Shown here: piece after piece, positions 44,388-54,375 of the stretch | Layout of the letters: each line of letters begins with the position of its first letter | Position numbering within the stretch: position 1 is the first letter of the stretch | NCBI GenBank assembly: GCA_019634145.1 | Contig: JAHQVU010000067.1 | Span: 1-56,351 of the forward strand | Origin: Micavibrio sp. | Lineage (GTDB): Bacteria > Pseudomonadota > Alphaproteobacteria > Micavibrionales > Micavibrionaceae | Reading direction: 5' to 3' | DNA: 56,351 nt | Made by a program: the position numbers and the translations under genes | The notes under the pieces: model-generated | Database searches by the model: none | Seen by the model: the letters and a program-made list of their open reading frames with translations, nothing else | What the model was told of the DNA's origin: nothing

Positions 44388-46061
44388 TTAAGCGGCCTTC
44401 TCCAGCAATTTATCCGCCGCCGCGCGCGCCTCGATAGTGATTTGCGCACCAGAGAGCATCCGCGCGATTTCCTCGCGGCGCTCTTGAGCGCTCTTAAGCG
44501 GTGTAATCGACGTGCGCACATCGGCTTCCCCACTCTTATGTACGATCCAGTGATTGTTTCCGCGTGCCGCCACTTGCGGAGAATGCGTGACCACCATGAC
44601 CTGATGCGTTTTCGCCAAAATACAAAGGCGCTCACCCACCGCATCGGCGACAGCCCCACCAATTCCTGTATCAACCTCATCAAAGATCAATGTCTCTGCA
44701 GAACCGACCGCGGCCATTACAACTTTCAGAGCCAGCATAAAGCGCGCCATCTCACCGCCAGATGCAATTTTTGTGAGGGGCGAAGGATCAGCGCCCGGAT
44801 TCGTGGCGATCAGAAATTCCACGCGATCGATTCCTTGTCCGTTCCACTCGCCCTCATCGCGCCGCATGACTTGCGTAAAAAAGCGCGCTTTTTCAAGCTT
44901 TAACGGTACAAGCTCGGCCATGACCTCTTGATCAATTTGTGTGGCGGAGCGCACGCGCGCGGTGCTTATTTCCTCGGCAAGCGCCTCATATGATTGACGT
45001 GATGCATCCACCTTACGGGACAGCTCTGATAAAATATCATCTTGCGCTTCGATGGTTGCCAGTCGCGCTTCGAGCTCAGTCAGCTTCTCATCCAGGTCAT
45101 CAGGTTTACATTCATGCTTTCGCGCAGCGGCTCTTATCGCATAGAGGCGATCATCCACATCGGCGAAATTATGCGGCACGTCATCCAGATCGGCAAAAGC
45201 GGCATCGATGCAAACACGCGCCGATTCCAGCTCGACACTGGCACGATCCATCGCCTCCATAATCTCTTCCGAGGCTTTACCGATTTTGTCGGCGCTGCGT
45301 CCTATAACGCGATAGGCTTTTTGGATCATCGCGTCGGCACTGTCCTCGGCGGTCAAATAGCCATGCGCGGCGTTTAGTGCCTCAATCACAGTATCGCGAT
45401 TCTGGATGGCGAGCTTTAAGTCCTGCAGCTCTTTTTCCTCACCGACATACGGGTTGAGATTAATCAGCTCATCCGTGACATGGCGCAGATATTCTTCTTC
45501 CTCGCGGAATTTTTCAGCTGTATTTTCGGCACTCGCTAGCTCTTGACGGGCGGATTTCCACGCATTGAAACGCGCTTGCAGATCTACCGCTTTGCTCTCA
45601 AGCCCTGCAAACTCATCCAGCATGCCGATATGTGAAGGCTGTTTGAGCAGCGCATGTGTGTCAAACTGGCCGTGGATTTCAACCAACGTATCACCGACAG
45701 CTTTTAAAAGCGCAGCCCCTGCGGGCTGGTCATTGATATAGGCTTTGGATTTTCCATCAGTGCTTAATGTGCGGCGCAGGACGAGCCCTTCGGATGGATC
45801 AATGGTGAATTCAGCGTCTTCCAACACGGCGAACGCCTTATGAGTCGGCGCGACATCAAAACTGGCAATCACTTGCGCCTTATCCGCGCCCCTTCGCACA
45901 AGGCGGCTTTCCGCGCGAGCGCCGAGTGCGAGGCCAAGAGAATCCAGCAAAATTGATTTCCCTGCGCCCGTTTCCCCCGTCAACGCGCAAAGGCCGCAGG
46001 AAAAATCAATTTCCAGCTTTTCTATAAGCACCACATTTTGAATGGTTAAACTTCGCAGCAT
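44388..46061 (-). CDS. recN: DNA repair protein RecN
   Basis: RecN is an SMC-like ATPase that tethers ends in double-strand break repair. From the preferred ATG at 46061 the protein has 557 residues and starts MLRSLTIQNVVLIEKLEIDF. Walker A GETGAGKSILLDSLGLALG, a long coiled coil, the ABC signature ASGGEMARFMLALK and Walker B TLIFDEVDTGIGG are all present. A longer frame reaching 46190 would run into bamD and has no family similarity in its first 43 residues. No LexA box is evident upstream. Confidence 0.95.
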   Translation of the reverse strand: MLRSLTIQNVVLIEKLEIDFSCGLCALTGETGAGKSILLDSLGLALGARAESRLVRRGADKAQVIASFDVAPTHKAFAVLEDAEFTIDPSEGLVLRRTLSTDGKSKAYINDQPAGAALLKAVGDTLVEIHGQFDTHALLKQPSHIGMLDEFAGLESKAVDLQARFNAWKSARQELASAENTAEKFREEEEYLRHVTDELINLNPYVGEEKELQDLKLAIQNRDTVIEALNAAHGYLTAEDSADAMIQKAYRVIGRSADKIGKASEEIMEAMDRASVELESARVCIDAAFADLDDVPHNFADVDDRLYAIRAAARKHECKPDDLDEKLTELEARLATIEAQDDILSELSRKVDASRQSYEALAEEISTARVRSATQIDQEVMAELVPLKLEKARFFTQVMRRDEGEWNGQGIDRVEFLIATNPGADPSPLTKIASGGEMARFMLALKVVMAAVGSAETLIFDEVDTGIGGAVADAVGERLCILAKTHQVMVVTHSPQVAARGNNHWIVHKSGEADVRTSITPLKSAQERREEIARMLSGAQITIEARAAADKLLEKAA

Positions 46062-46112
46062 ATCGACAGAATAGATGATTCTATGGATAGTAATAAAGAG
46101 AATTATCGCAAC

Positions 46113-46135
46113 AAACCCACAGGAACTGCGGGTTT
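46113..46135 (-). terminator. Stem-loop between bamD and recN
   Basis: AAACCC pairs with GGGTTT and an inner CAG/CTG extends the stem around a short loop. A good T run follows on the plus strand and a weaker one on the minus strand, so it may only partly terminate the bamD transcript. Confidence 0.6.
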
Positions 46136-46149
46136 TTATCGAATACGCT

Positions 46150-46968
46150 TTAATCAGGCTTAAAAATCGAATCGATTGTGCGATCGACAATGCCGCGGTC
46201 AGAAATTATTTCCGCACGCTGCTGATCATCAAGCAAATCATAGCTGCGCTTATACCACTCGCTTCCAGGATAGTTATAGCCCAGTACTGCCGCCACTTTC
46301 GTCGCTTCCTGCGTCAGCCCTAGTGTCAGGTATGCTTCCACCAGACGGTGCAGGGCTTCTGCGACGTGCGAGGTGGTTTGATAATCCTCTACTACCGTTT
46401 TAAAGCGGTTTAATGATGCATTCACATGGCCGCGATTGAGGTAGTAACGTCCAATTTCCATTTCCTTACCGGCCAAATGGTCATTGGTCAGGTCATATTT
46501 GAGGGTGGCATCGCGGGTATATTTGCTGTCTGGAAAACGGCGGATTAGCGCTTCGAGCGCGGCCATAGCCTGACGCGTCATTTCCTGATCACGGGCAACA
46601 TCGGTGATCTGCTCGTAATAACAAAGTGCCTTTAGATAGTGTGCATAATCGATATCATCGCTGCCCGGGTGAAGCTCGATAAAGCGGTCGAGCGCCATAA
46701 TGGCCTCGTCATAATTCTGGTTTTTGTAATAGGCATATGCGGCCATGAGCTGCGCACGCGTTGCCCATTGTGAATAAGGGTGCTGACGCTCGACTTCCTC
46801 GAAGTCCATACTCGCATCACGGTAGTCACCTTCATCCATGGCTTTTGCGGCTCTTGAATAGAGCACTTCAGCGCTCTCTTCGATCTGCACCTCATCTTTG
46901 CCGTCAGATGCACAGCCCGCTAACATTAAAACTGCCAATGATGACAAAACAAAACGCGATAGCTTCAT
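46150..46968 (-). CDS. bamD: Outer-membrane assembly lipoprotein BamD
   Basis: BamD is the essential lipoprotein of the BAM complex that inserts outer-membrane proteins. The 272-residue precursor has a signal peptide and lipobox LAGC (Cys at about residue 19), then five TPR-like repeats. Visible repeats are YSRAAKAMDEGDYRDASMDF, QLMAAYAYYKNQNYDEAIM and the BamD motif FPDSKYTRDA. It follows lpxC in the cluster by 126 bp, as in many alphaproteobacteria. Confidence 0.94.
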   Translation of the reverse strand: MKLSRFVLSSLAVLMLAGCASDGKDEVQIEESAEVLYSRAAKAMDEGDYRDASMDFEEVERQHPYSQWATRAQLMAAYAYYKNQNYDEAIMALDRFIELHPGSDDIDYAHYLKALCYYEQITDVARDQEMTRQAMAALEALIRRFPDSKYTRDATLKYDLTNDHLAGKEMEIGRYYLNRGHVNASLNRFKTVVEDYQTTSHVAEALHRLVEAYLTLGLTQEATKVAAVLGYNYPGSEWYKRSYDLLDDQQRAEIISDRGIVDRTIDSIFKPD

Positions 46969-47094
46969 GAATATATATGCCTCTTATTGCCTCGGCATGA
47001 CGTGTTTTCCGTTTCATGCACTTTAATCTGTGTAGATCAACATAAAGAAATGATAGTAAAAAACAAGTGCGCGCTTAGGGCTTAGACTAAGGTT

Positions 47095-47949
47095 TTACCC
47101 GATAATCTCGAACGCACTTTCATCGGCGAACAAGGCATGTAAAATTGCGTTGTTCATCGCATGGCCAGCTTTAAAGCCATCATAGCGACCTTCGATGGCA
47201 TAACCGGCGAGATACAAATCACCAATTGCATCAAGCAGCTTGTGACGGATGAATTCCTGTGGATGGCGCAAGCCTTCTGGGTTCATGATTTTTTCGCGGT
47301 CAAGCACGATGGCATTGTCCAATGACGCGCCTTGTGCGAGGCCAATCGAGCGCAGATATTCGCCCTCATGGTAAAACCCGAATGTGCGCATCTCAGCAAT
47401 CTCATGCACGAAATTGCCGTTGAGGAGGCTTGTTTCGTATTTTTGTACACCGATCTCCGGATGGTCGAATTCGATCTCGCCGCCAAAGATGCTGCCCTTT
47501 GCAGGGGTTAATGTCACGCGCTTGTCACCGTCTTGCACGCTCACGTTTTTTAGCACGCGAATGGTTTTACGGTATTCGCTTTGCGCGGCAATGCCGGCTT
47601 CTATGATCATATTGACGAAAGGCATCGCGCTGCCGTCCATGATCGGCACTTCTGCGCCATCAATTTCTAAAATCGCATTGTCGATGTTACAGGCGCGAAG
47701 AGCAGACATCAGATGCTCGATTGTGCCCACGCCCACGCCATCAGCATTGGATACAAAAGTGCACATACGCGTGTCAGTCACATTGTCCCAAAGGGCCGGA
47801 ACACGGTTATCTTTATCAGCCACATCGGTGCGGATGAAGACAATCCCACTATTTTCAAGCGCAGGCTTAATGGTCAGTGTAATGTCTTTACCTGAATGCA
47901 GCCCTACGCCGATTACGCCAGCAGATATTTTAACCGTATTTTGTTTCAT
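47095..47949 (-). CDS. lpxC: UDP-3-O-acyl-N-acetylglucosamine deacetylase
   Basis: LpxC performs the first committed step of lipid A synthesis, using zinc. The 284-residue protein has zinc ligands in TIEHLMSALRA and in HKLLDAIGDLYLAG, and catalytic-site sequences EIDGAEVPIMDGSA and GLRHPQEFIRHKLLD. Length is a little shorter than in E. coli at the C-terminus. The presence of lpxC indicates a lipid A-bearing outer membrane. It follows ftsZ, separated by a terminator, so it probably has its own promoter. Confidence 0.96.
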   Translation of the reverse strand: MKQNTVKISAGVIGVGLHSGKDITLTIKPALENSGIVFIRTDVADKDNRVPALWDNVTDTRMCTFVSNADGVGVGTIEHLMSALRACNIDNAILEIDGAEVPIMDGSAMPFVNMIIEAGIAAQSEYRKTIRVLKNVSVQDGDKRVTLTPAKGSIFGGEIEFDHPEIGVQKYETSLLNGNFVHEIAEMRTFGFYHEGEYLRSIGLAQGASLDNAIVLDREKIMNPEGLRHPQEFIRHKLLDAIGDLYLAGYAIEGRYDGFKAGHAMNNAILHALFADESAFEIIG

Positions 47950-48069
47950 AAATGTCTCGTACGCCGATAAAAGTTTTTATACGAATCTTCTTATCTTCAA
48001 TATAAGGGCCGCGGGCTGGCAAGCCCAATCACACTTTATTGCGCTTTGTTACATTGCACCCTTAATAAA

Positions 48070-48096
48070 AAACACCCCTCGTAAAGAGGAGCGTTT
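48070..48096 (-). terminator. Terminator after ftsZ
   Basis: An 11-bp imperfect stem (AAACACCCCTC with GAGGAGCGTTT) and 5-nt loop is followed on the minus strand by TTTTTT. It lies 33 bp after the ftsZ stop. Confidence 0.78.
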
Positions 48097-48128
48097 CCTA
48101 CGCAAAACTTATATAGAAAGGAGAACGC

Positions 48129-49832
48129 TTAATTCGCCTGACGTCTTAGGAAAGCAGGGATATCGAGTTGCTCATCACCAGCAGCAGGCTTGGATGATGA
48201 ATCGATATTCAAGCTGCCTTGTGAGGACGCGGCCGGTGCCATACGCTGGCGCTGAGGTTGACTAACGGCAGGACGTGAGCCGAGTTGATCACTCAGTTCG
48301 CCCAAACGCTCTGAGACGCTGCCGGTAATTCTTTCGAATAAGGATGGCGCACGGCGGTTTTGAGCAGCTTGTGGCTGCGGCTGTTTCGGCGGATTAAGTG
48401 TAAGCTTTGATGCCCCAGCGGAAGCCATTTCAGCCTCAGGGACGTGCGCGCCTGTAAAGCTGCTGATATAAGCAGGCGCCGCTTCTGCAGGTCTTGGCGG
48501 AATAAAGCTGTCATTATAACGCATACCCCGAAGGGCCGTATTACGAGCCACAGCTTCTTCACCGCTATTTTGATCCATATCGGCAAATTCACCTTGCTCG
48601 AACATATCAGCAGGGGTTTCAGCAGGTGGATTCGCGTCCATCGGCGCTTGAGGCTTCATGCTTTGCTGACGTGCCATGATCTGCTCGGCAGGTGTAGGCT
48701 TTGCGTCCACAGGTGCTGCAGACTTGGCTGGCGCTTTAATTTCCTGCACATCCTTGGCCGACATGAAGACAGGACCGTTACCGGCAAATGGAGACGTTGT
48801 AACAGGTTTGTCAGCAACACCAGCATCAGTGCTTTGGTTGTTTCTCTGACGCTCAAGCATCGCTTCTTTTTGAATACCGGTGGCAACAATAGATACGCGC
48901 ATTTTACCATCAAGAGCTTCATCAAAGGTCGCACCAAAAATGATATTAGCCTCAGGATCAACCTCATCGCGAATGCGGTTACAGGCCTCATCAGCTTCAA
49001 ACAATGTCATATCATAACCGCCTGTGACGTTAATGATGACGCCATGTGCACCCTTCATTGACACATCATCGAGCAGTGGGTTGTTAATTGCGGCTTCAGC
49101 GGCTTCTATCGATCGTTTTTCGCCTTCAGCTTCGCCTGTGCCCATCATCGCCTTACCCTGCTCCATCATCGCAGTGCGGATATCAGCAAAGTCGAGGTTA
49201 ACAAGACCAGGACGAACCATAAGGTCAGTCACGCCGCGCACACCTGCTTGCAATACGCTGTCAGCCATTTGAAAAGCATCGGCGAATGTTGTTTTCTCAT
49301 TGGCGATACGGAAAAGATTCTGGTTCGGGATCACGATCAATGTGTCCACATAGTCCTGAATTTCTTCAATGCCGCGTTCGGCTGACTTCATGCGGTGAGA
49401 GCCTTCAAAATGGAAAGGCTTAGTCACCACACCAACAGTCAGTATACCACGCTCGCGGCAAGCCTTAGCGATAACAGGCGCCGCGCCTGTCCCCGTCCCA
49501 CCGCCCATACCGGCAGTGATAAAAGCCATATTAGCACCATCAAGGTGGCGCATCACTTCTTCGATTGTTTCTTCGGCTGCGGCTTTTCCGACTTCGGGTT
49601 TTGACCCAGCGCCAAGGCCGCCTGTCGTATGCTCACCGAGCTGTATTTTTGTCATCGCCAGAGATTTATCAATCGCCTGCGCATCTGTGTTACACACAAT
49701 GAATTCGCACCCCTCAAGGTTTGATGCGATCATGTTGTTTACGGCGTTTCCGCCCGCGCCCCCGACACCGATAACAGCGATTTTGGGCGAGAGAGCTTTC
49801 GCACTGGCAGGTTGCATAGATATATTAATCAT
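48129..49832 (-). CDS. ftsZ: Cell division protein FtsZ
   Basis: FtsZ is the tubulin-like GTPase that forms the division ring. The 567-residue protein has the GTPase core ([14 protein letters not shown], tubulin signature [14 protein letters not shown]7 loop [11 protein letters not shown]). A long disordered linker of about 230 residues, rich in Pro, Ala and Gln, follows. The C-terminal peptide [12 protein letters not shown] binds FtsA and other partners. Long linkers are common in alphaproteobacteria. The 286-bp spacer upstream has DnaA-like boxes and GANTC sites. Confidence 0.97.
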   Translation of the reverse strand: MINISMQPASAKALSPKIAVIGVGGAGGNAVNNMIASNLEGCEFIVCNTDAQAIDKSLAMTKIQLGEHTTGGLGAGSKPEVGKAAAEETIEEVMRHLDGANMAFITAGMGGGTGTGAAPVIAKACRERGILTVGVVTKPFHFEGSHRMKSAERGIEEIQDYVDTLIVIPNQNLFRIANEKTTFADAFQMADSVLQAGVRGVTDLMVRPGLVNLDFADIRTAMMEQGKAMMGTGEAEGEKRSIEAAEAAINNPLLDDVSMKGAHGVIINVTGGYDMTLFEADEACNRIRDEVDPEANIIFGATFDEALDGKMRVSIVATGIQKEAMLERQRNNQSTDAGVADKPVTTSPFAGNGPVFMSAKDVQEIKAPAKSAAPVDAKPTPAEQIMARQQSMKPQAPMDANPPAETPADMFEQGEFADMDQNSGEEAVARNTALRGMRYNDSFIPPRPAEAAPAYISSFTGAHVPEAEMASAGASKLTLNPPKQPQPQAAQNRRAPSLFERITGSVSERLGELSDQLGSRPAVSQPQRQRMAPAASSQGSLNIDSSSKPAAGDEQLDIPAFLRRQAN

Positions 49833-49943
49833 GGCGTTTTGATCCCTAAGATGATTTTGCGAAATTCCGGAACGGATTAGCGCGGTAGGCTTGAATGAAG
49901 TTTAGGTAATTTTAACTACATTGAACAAGAGGAAATTTTGAAA

Positions 49944-50113
49944 GATTCACAGGGAAAGCTGTGTTTTTATTCTTTACACCCTACCAGAAGTTTATTCGCA
50001 ATTACAAAGATTTGCGTTAAATGACTCATCCGATTCAGTTTTTCGGGATAATCCACAATCCACATTTCGTCCACACCGCTTATAAAGCATTACACACAGA
50101 TGCCTGTGGATAA
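49944..50113 (-). promoter_or_regulatory. ftsZ upstream region with DnaA-like boxes and GANTC sites
   Basis: A perfect DnaA box (TGTGGATAA, 50105-50113) is accompanied by three near matches on the other strand: TAATCCACA (50049-50057), CAATCCACA (50056-50064) and TCGTCCACA (50067-50075). GANTC methylation sites occur at 49944, 50023 and 50032. In Caulobacter, DnaA and CcrM methylation both affect ftsZ transcription, so a replication-linked control is likely here. Confidence 0.55.
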
Positions 50114-50118
50114 GTTTT

Positions 50119-51396
50119 CTACCAATTTTCTTTGAGCCAGAATTTGATGCGCTCCCATAATGAGCCCGGCTCTAGATGCGTCATAATTTCGGCAGGCATT
50201 TCATCAGAGCGCTCAGAGATATAGGTCAGCAATCCTGCAGTGGTCGCAAATGCGGGGCCTGAGACAGCATCAGGAAGACCGCCAAGGCGAATTGGCTTAC
50301 CAAGGCGCACCTGTTTATCCAGCACATGGGCGGCCAAGTCCTTAATGCCCGTCAGCTGGCTTGTTCCGCCCGTTAATACCACGCGTCGACCAAGCGATGA
50401 GCCAAGCCCACTATCGGCCAGACGCCCGCGAACCAGTTCGAATATCTCTTCTACACGCGGCTGAATAATCCCGATCAGAAGTGAGCGCGGCACATGGTTG
50501 GGGCCGATATGGTCATCCTCGCCAAGGCGCGGCACATCGATTAACTCGCTCTCATCCAAATGCGAGGCCATCGCATGGCCATAGAGTTTTTTAAGGCGCT
50601 CGGCATCCGCGAGGCTGGTCGTCAGTCCTTTGGCAATATCATTGGTGATGTGGTTGCCGCCCACCGGCACAGCATCACCGAAAATCATCTGTCCACCGAG
50701 GAATACCGCAAAAGATGTCACGCCGCCACCGATATCAATCACTGTACAGCCCAGATCCATTTCATCCTCAACCAGACAGGCAAGGCCGCTGGCATAGGCC
50801 GAAGAACATAAAGCGGTGATATCAAGATGTGATCGCTCGATCGCACCCGCCATATTTCTGAGTGCGCCCATCTCACCTGTGACCATATGGATATCGACAC
50901 TCATGCTCTCACCATACATGCCGATCGGTTCGGAAATCCCATCACTTTCATCTATGCGGAAATTGACGGGAATGGTGTGGATCAACTCATAATCCTCGCT
51001 GATCACACCCGTTTGCGCCTCGGCCAGTGCGCGGCGGATATCACCTTCGGTAATTTCATGACCGGATATATCAATATCAGCAGTGTAACCATGGCTGCGC
51101 GCTTGAACACCGGGCAAGTTCACCACGACTTTGCGCAAAGGATAGCCCTTCATGATATCAGCGGCCATATTCTCGGCAGCGTGCACGGTTTGACGGATAA
51201 CGCTTTCAGCTGCGCCAATGTCACTGATTGTACCGCCTTTAATGCCCTTGGACATGAAGTGGCCGACCCCCAATACCTCGAAGCCGCCCTGATCATCGGT
51301 AATGCGCCCGATGAAACAGGCAATCTTGCTCGAGCCGATATCGAGCGCGGCAAGCAGCGAGCCTTTCGGCTTATGTTTATGCTTTAATTTCGACAT
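50119..51396 (-). CDS. ftsA: Cell division protein FtsA
   Basis: FtsA is an actin-like ATPase that anchors FtsZ to the membrane. The 425-residue protein has phosphate loop AALDIGSSKIACFIG, the second loop CTVIDIGGGVTSFAVF, the adenosine motif VVLTGGTSQLTGIKDLA, and a C-terminal amphipathic helix LWERIKFWLKENW that binds membrane. It begins immediately after the ftsQ stop with no spacer. Confidence 0.96.
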   Translation of the reverse strand: MSKLKHKHKPKGSLLAALDIGSSKIACFIGRITDDQGGFEVLGVGHFMSKGIKGGTISDIGAAESVIRQTVHAAENMAADIMKGYPLRKVVVNLPGVQARSHGYTADIDISGHEITEGDIRRALAEAQTGVISEDYELIHTIPVNFRIDESDGISEPIGMYGESMSVDIHMVTGEMGALRNMAGAIERSHLDITALCSSAYASGLACLVEDEMDLGCTVIDIGGGVTSFAVFLGGQMIFGDAVPVGGNHITNDIAKGLTTSLADAERLKKLYGHAMASHLDESELIDVPRLGEDDHIGPNHVPRSLLIGIIQPRVEEIFELVRGRLADSGLGSSLGRRVVLTGGTSQLTGIKDLAAHVLDKQVRLGKPIRLGGLPDAVSGPAFATTAGLLTYISERSDEMPAEIMTHLEPGSLWERIKFWLKENW

Positions 51397-52275
51397 TTAA
51401 ATACTATTCCCGCCAGCAGAGACGTCTTCGATTGAATCCTTATAGGTTTGCACCTGCCCTGATTTAACACGCACAGCGATGCGGTCAAGCTCTCGCATAT
51501 CGACGGATTCAATATCTTTATCCAAAAGGCCACCACTTACATGCGCCGTTTCAAGGCGCTCTAATGCTTTATCTATTCCAATCTCAGGCAGACGGATGGC
51601 CATACCGCTTTCCATGACCAAATCCCAACGGCGATTGCCGATGAGCTCTGCCAATTTAACGCGCCGCGCAAGCTCGGGCCGTTCGGTAAGTGAATGCGCT
51701 AGATTAGCCAAATATTCGGGCGCGTTTTCACCCGCAACAACCATCAGCCCCTTAAACCGGCCTATATTATCTGCAGCTATGACCTCGCCCTTATCATCGA
51801 GCAAGCGAATCGTTTTATCATCTTCCCACAAAGCCAGCGGGACGCGCTCATTAATGCGAATATAGATTGTGTCAGGCAAGCGGCGCTCAACATGGGCAGT
51901 ATCAACCCAGCTGATTTTCTCAAGTTGTTCTTGTGCATCATAAGGTGAAAAAGCAAATATCGGATCGCCTTTTCGCATATTGAGGAGCGCAAGAATTACA
52001 TCTGAATCGCTATATTCTCGCCCCTCAACCAAAATGTTTGCAACCTTAAACCCTGCATCACCGGCCATGGCGACCACTTTTCCGCGCGCCCATTCTTTCG
52101 CATTTGCGCCCGCGCCGCTCAAGATCGTCCACGCGCCCAGCCAGATGGTGATGACAAGAATAGCCAGCACAAAACCGAAACGGCGCATGAAAGGCAGCGC
52201 CACGGCCAGAAAACCCTTACGGCGTTTATTCATGCTCGATCGGCGTGTGCCTTTACTTTTCTTACGTGCAGCCAT
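51397..52275 (-). CDS. ftsQ: Cell division protein FtsQ
   Basis: FtsQ is a bitopic membrane protein of the divisome core. The 292-residue protein has a very basic cytoplasmic start (MAARKKSKGTRRSSMNKRRK), one span at about residues 32-52, a POTRA domain (FKVANILVEGREYSDSDVIL) and the FtsQ beta domain with ERRLPDTIYIRINERVPLALW. It lies between ddl (5 bp) and ftsA (0 bp), indicating one transcript. Confidence 0.94.
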   Translation of the reverse strand: MAARKKSKGTRRSSMNKRRKGFLAVALPFMRRFGFVLAILVITIWLGAWTILSGAGANAKEWARGKVVAMAGDAGFKVANILVEGREYSDSDVILALLNMRKGDPIFAFSPYDAQEQLEKISWVDTAHVERRLPDTIYIRINERVPLALWEDDKTIRLLDDKGEVIAADNIGRFKGLMVVAGENAPEYLANLAHSLTERPELARRVKLAELIGNRRWDLVMESGMAIRLPEIGIDKALERLETAHVSGGLLDKDIESVDMRELDRIAVRVKSGQVQTYKDSIEDVSAGGNSI

Positions 52276-52280
52276 TATTT

Positions 52281-53507
52281 CTAACCTTTACGCTTTAACA
52301 GCCGCGCATCCTTGGGGACAGGATCGCTTGGCAGTTTACGTTTTTTATTTTCGACTATAGCTTCTTCGATCAGAGAGCTGAGGAACTCTGTAAACAGGAC
52401 AGGCTTTTCTGCGGCTTCCCATAGGAAATAGCCAAATGAACCAGGCATTGGATTGACCTCATTCAGCCAAAGCTCGCCCGTTTTTGAATTGCCGATGAAG
52501 TCAATGCGCGGCGCGCCGCAGCCGCCAACTGTTTCGAACATCTGCTTTGCACAGTTTTGGATATTATTCTTCATCTCGGCAGCAATATCAGGGTTAATAT
52601 CGCGCGTTAGGGAAAGCATTCCTTCGCTCGCCTGAGCACCGCCGCTTTTAGAGCCTAGCTTATCGCCACCTTTATCCGATCCACCGGAGAGATATTTCTG
52701 TTTAAAATCTAGCAGCTCGTCTGTTGCCTTCGGGCGCTCTATGGCCGACGTGCGCACATCGCCAAACGCCTTTGATACCGCCACATTATATTCTACCAGA
52801 TTTTCAACAAACGGCTCGAGTATGGCTGTATCATCCATTTCGAAGATCGCGGGAAGGCAGGCACGCAGCTCTTCCACATCGTTTACTTTCGCGATTCCGA
52901 TCGAGCTGCCTAAATGCGCAGGCTTGACGATGCACGGGAATTTCAAATCGCCCATTGCGGCTTCGATCAGGTCCTTGGCCACAATAAAGCCTTCATCGGG
53001 TCGCTTGATCACGGCGAAAGGCAACATCGGAATTCCGCTGGACGCCAACATACGCTTGGTCGCGACTTTATCCATTAAAACAGCGCTGGCCATGGTGCGC
53101 ATCCCGACATAGGGAATGCCTGAAAATTCAAACAAACCTTGGATATTACCGTCCTCGCCATAAAGCCCGTGGAATGCAGGGATAGCGACATCGAATTCTT
53201 CGCCTTCGCCCTTTTCGAATAAACGGCGTTTATCAGCGCGTAGCATACCCTTGCCAACGGTACTGGCATCAAGGTGCCATGTTTTCATCGATGCCGTGAC
53301 TTGAGGGCTCAGCATATAATTATTGCGATCACGCAGCAAATCATCGCCATAATACCACTGCCCATCCGGGGCGATATAAACAGGCTTTGCATCATAGCGC
53401 GTCTGGTCGATGGCTCTGAGCACCTGTAGACCTGTGACAACACTCACATCATGTTCGGGGCTGCGCCCTCCGAAAAATACAGCTATTTTCTTCTTACTTG
53501 CGGACAT
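52281..53507 (-). CDS. ddl: D-alanine--D-alanine ligase
   Basis: An ATP-grasp enzyme that makes the D-Ala-D-Ala dipeptide for peptidoglycan. The 408-residue protein has VFFGGRSPEHDVSVVTG, GLYGEDGNIQGLFEFSGIPYVG, the ATP loop KPAHLGSSIGI and the metal site LNEVNPMPGSFGYFLWEA. It is longer than short-form DdlB (about 306) and carries a Gly/Ser/Lys insertion (SGGSDKGGDKLGSKSGGA) in the place of a flexible loop. Its own TAA lies 5 bp before ftsQ. Confidence 0.94.
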   Translation of the reverse strand: MSASKKKIAVFFGGRSPEHDVSVVTGLQVLRAIDQTRYDAKPVYIAPDGQWYYGDDLLRDRNNYMLSPQVTASMKTWHLDASTVGKGMLRADKRRLFEKGEGEEFDVAIPAFHGLYGEDGNIQGLFEFSGIPYVGMRTMASAVLMDKVATKRMLASSGIPMLPFAVIKRPDEGFIVAKDLIEAAMGDLKFPCIVKPAHLGSSIGIAKVNDVEELRACLPAIFEMDDTAILEPFVENLVEYNVAVSKAFGDVRTSAIERPKATDELLDFKQKYLSGGSDKGGDKLGSKSGGAQASEGMLSLTRDINPDIAAEMKNNIQNCAKQMFETVGGCGAPRIDFIGNSKTGELWLNEVNPMPGSFGYFLWEAAEKPVLFTEFLSSLIEEAIVENKKRKLPSDPVPKDARLLKRKG

Positions 53508-53581
53508 ATGGCTATTTGCGCCTTTTAACGACTTGGTTTGAGACTCGATCCCTGATATGGAATAGCGGATACTATTTAATC

Positions 53582-54373
53582 ATGAAACCCTTCGAGATTA
53601 AAGGGCATAAGAATTTGGAAAGTTTTCAACAGATTCATTTTAAGAAAACGGGTAGCGGTGCGCCAGCAATTTTCTGGGCGCATGGCTGGGGGCAGGATCA
53701 CCGTGCTTTTGAGGCGCTGTCCGCCAAATTTCCGCATTTCACGCATTATTTGATCGATTTTCCGGGGCATGGCTCTGCGCCTGAACCGCCAGAGCCGTGG
53801 GGCACGGAAGAATATGCAAGCGCAGCCGCCGCGCTTATCAAGCATCAAAACCATGCGCAGAACCTATGGATCGGTCATTCCTTTGGTTGCCGTGTCGGTG
53901 TGCAGATCGCCGCGCGAAATCCCGACCTCTTGCAAGGCGTTGCGTTGATTGCCGGAGCTGGCTTGAAACGCAAGCGTCCCTTGTGGCAGAAGATTTACTT
54001 TGGCGCGCGCATTAAAATTTTCAAAGCTCTTAAAAAACTCATTCCCTTGGGACTATCGCAAGAATGGCTGTATTCTAAATTTGGCAGCCGTGATTACCGC
54101 GCCGTTTCTCCCACTATGCGCGCTACATTCGTTAAGATCGTTAATGAAGATCTCGCGCCGCAAGCTGCCGCAATTACCTGCCCTGCACAGCTCATTTATG
54201 GCGCGCAAGACAGAGAAACCCCGCCAGAACTTGGCGAGCGTTATAACGCACTGATCCCCAATTCTAACCTTGTCGTGCTGGATAATTTCGATCATTATTC
54301 GATTTTAAGTGCAGGCGCGCATCAGGTCGCGACCTTACTGGCGCGATTTTTTGAAAACACAGGAGCAAAATAA
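53582..54373 (+). CDS. Alpha/beta hydrolase paired with a MurF-like ligase
   Basis: From the preferred ATG at 53582 the product has 263 residues; an upstream reading to 53498 overlaps the ddl start. The nucleophile elbow is WIGHSFGCRVG (about residue 97), the Asp lies in YGAQDRETPPE, and the His in LDNFDHYSIL. The oxyanion region WAHGWGQDHRAFE and LIDFPGHGSA fit BioH/MhpC-like hydrolases. No signal peptide is visible, so it acts in the cytoplasm. Only 2 bp separate it from the next gene, implying a joint function on a cell-wall precursor or similar ligand. Confidence 0.87.
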   Translation: MKPFEIKGHKNLESFQQIHFKKTGSGAPAIFWAHGWGQDHRAFEALSAKFPHFTHYLIDFPGHGSAPEPPEPWGTEEYASAAAALIKHQNHAQNLWIGHSFGCRVGVQIAARNPDLLQGVALIAGAGLKRKRPLWQKIYFGARIKIFKALKKLIPLGLSQEWLYSKFGSRDYRAVSPTMRATFVKIVNEDLAPQAAAITCPAQLIYGAQDRETPPELGERYNALIPNSNLVVLDNFDHYSILSAGAHQVATLLARFFENTGAK

Positions 54374-54375
54374 TC

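Noticed and set aside
46062-46190. N-terminal extension of RecN by 43 residues
   Set aside because: The extension overlaps bamD and a terminator hairpin and lacks similarity to RecN; MLRSL at 46061 is the normal family start.
47384-48265. A 293-residue frame on the plus strand
   Set aside because: It runs antisense through lpxC, the terminator and the end of ftsZ, and has no protein-like features.
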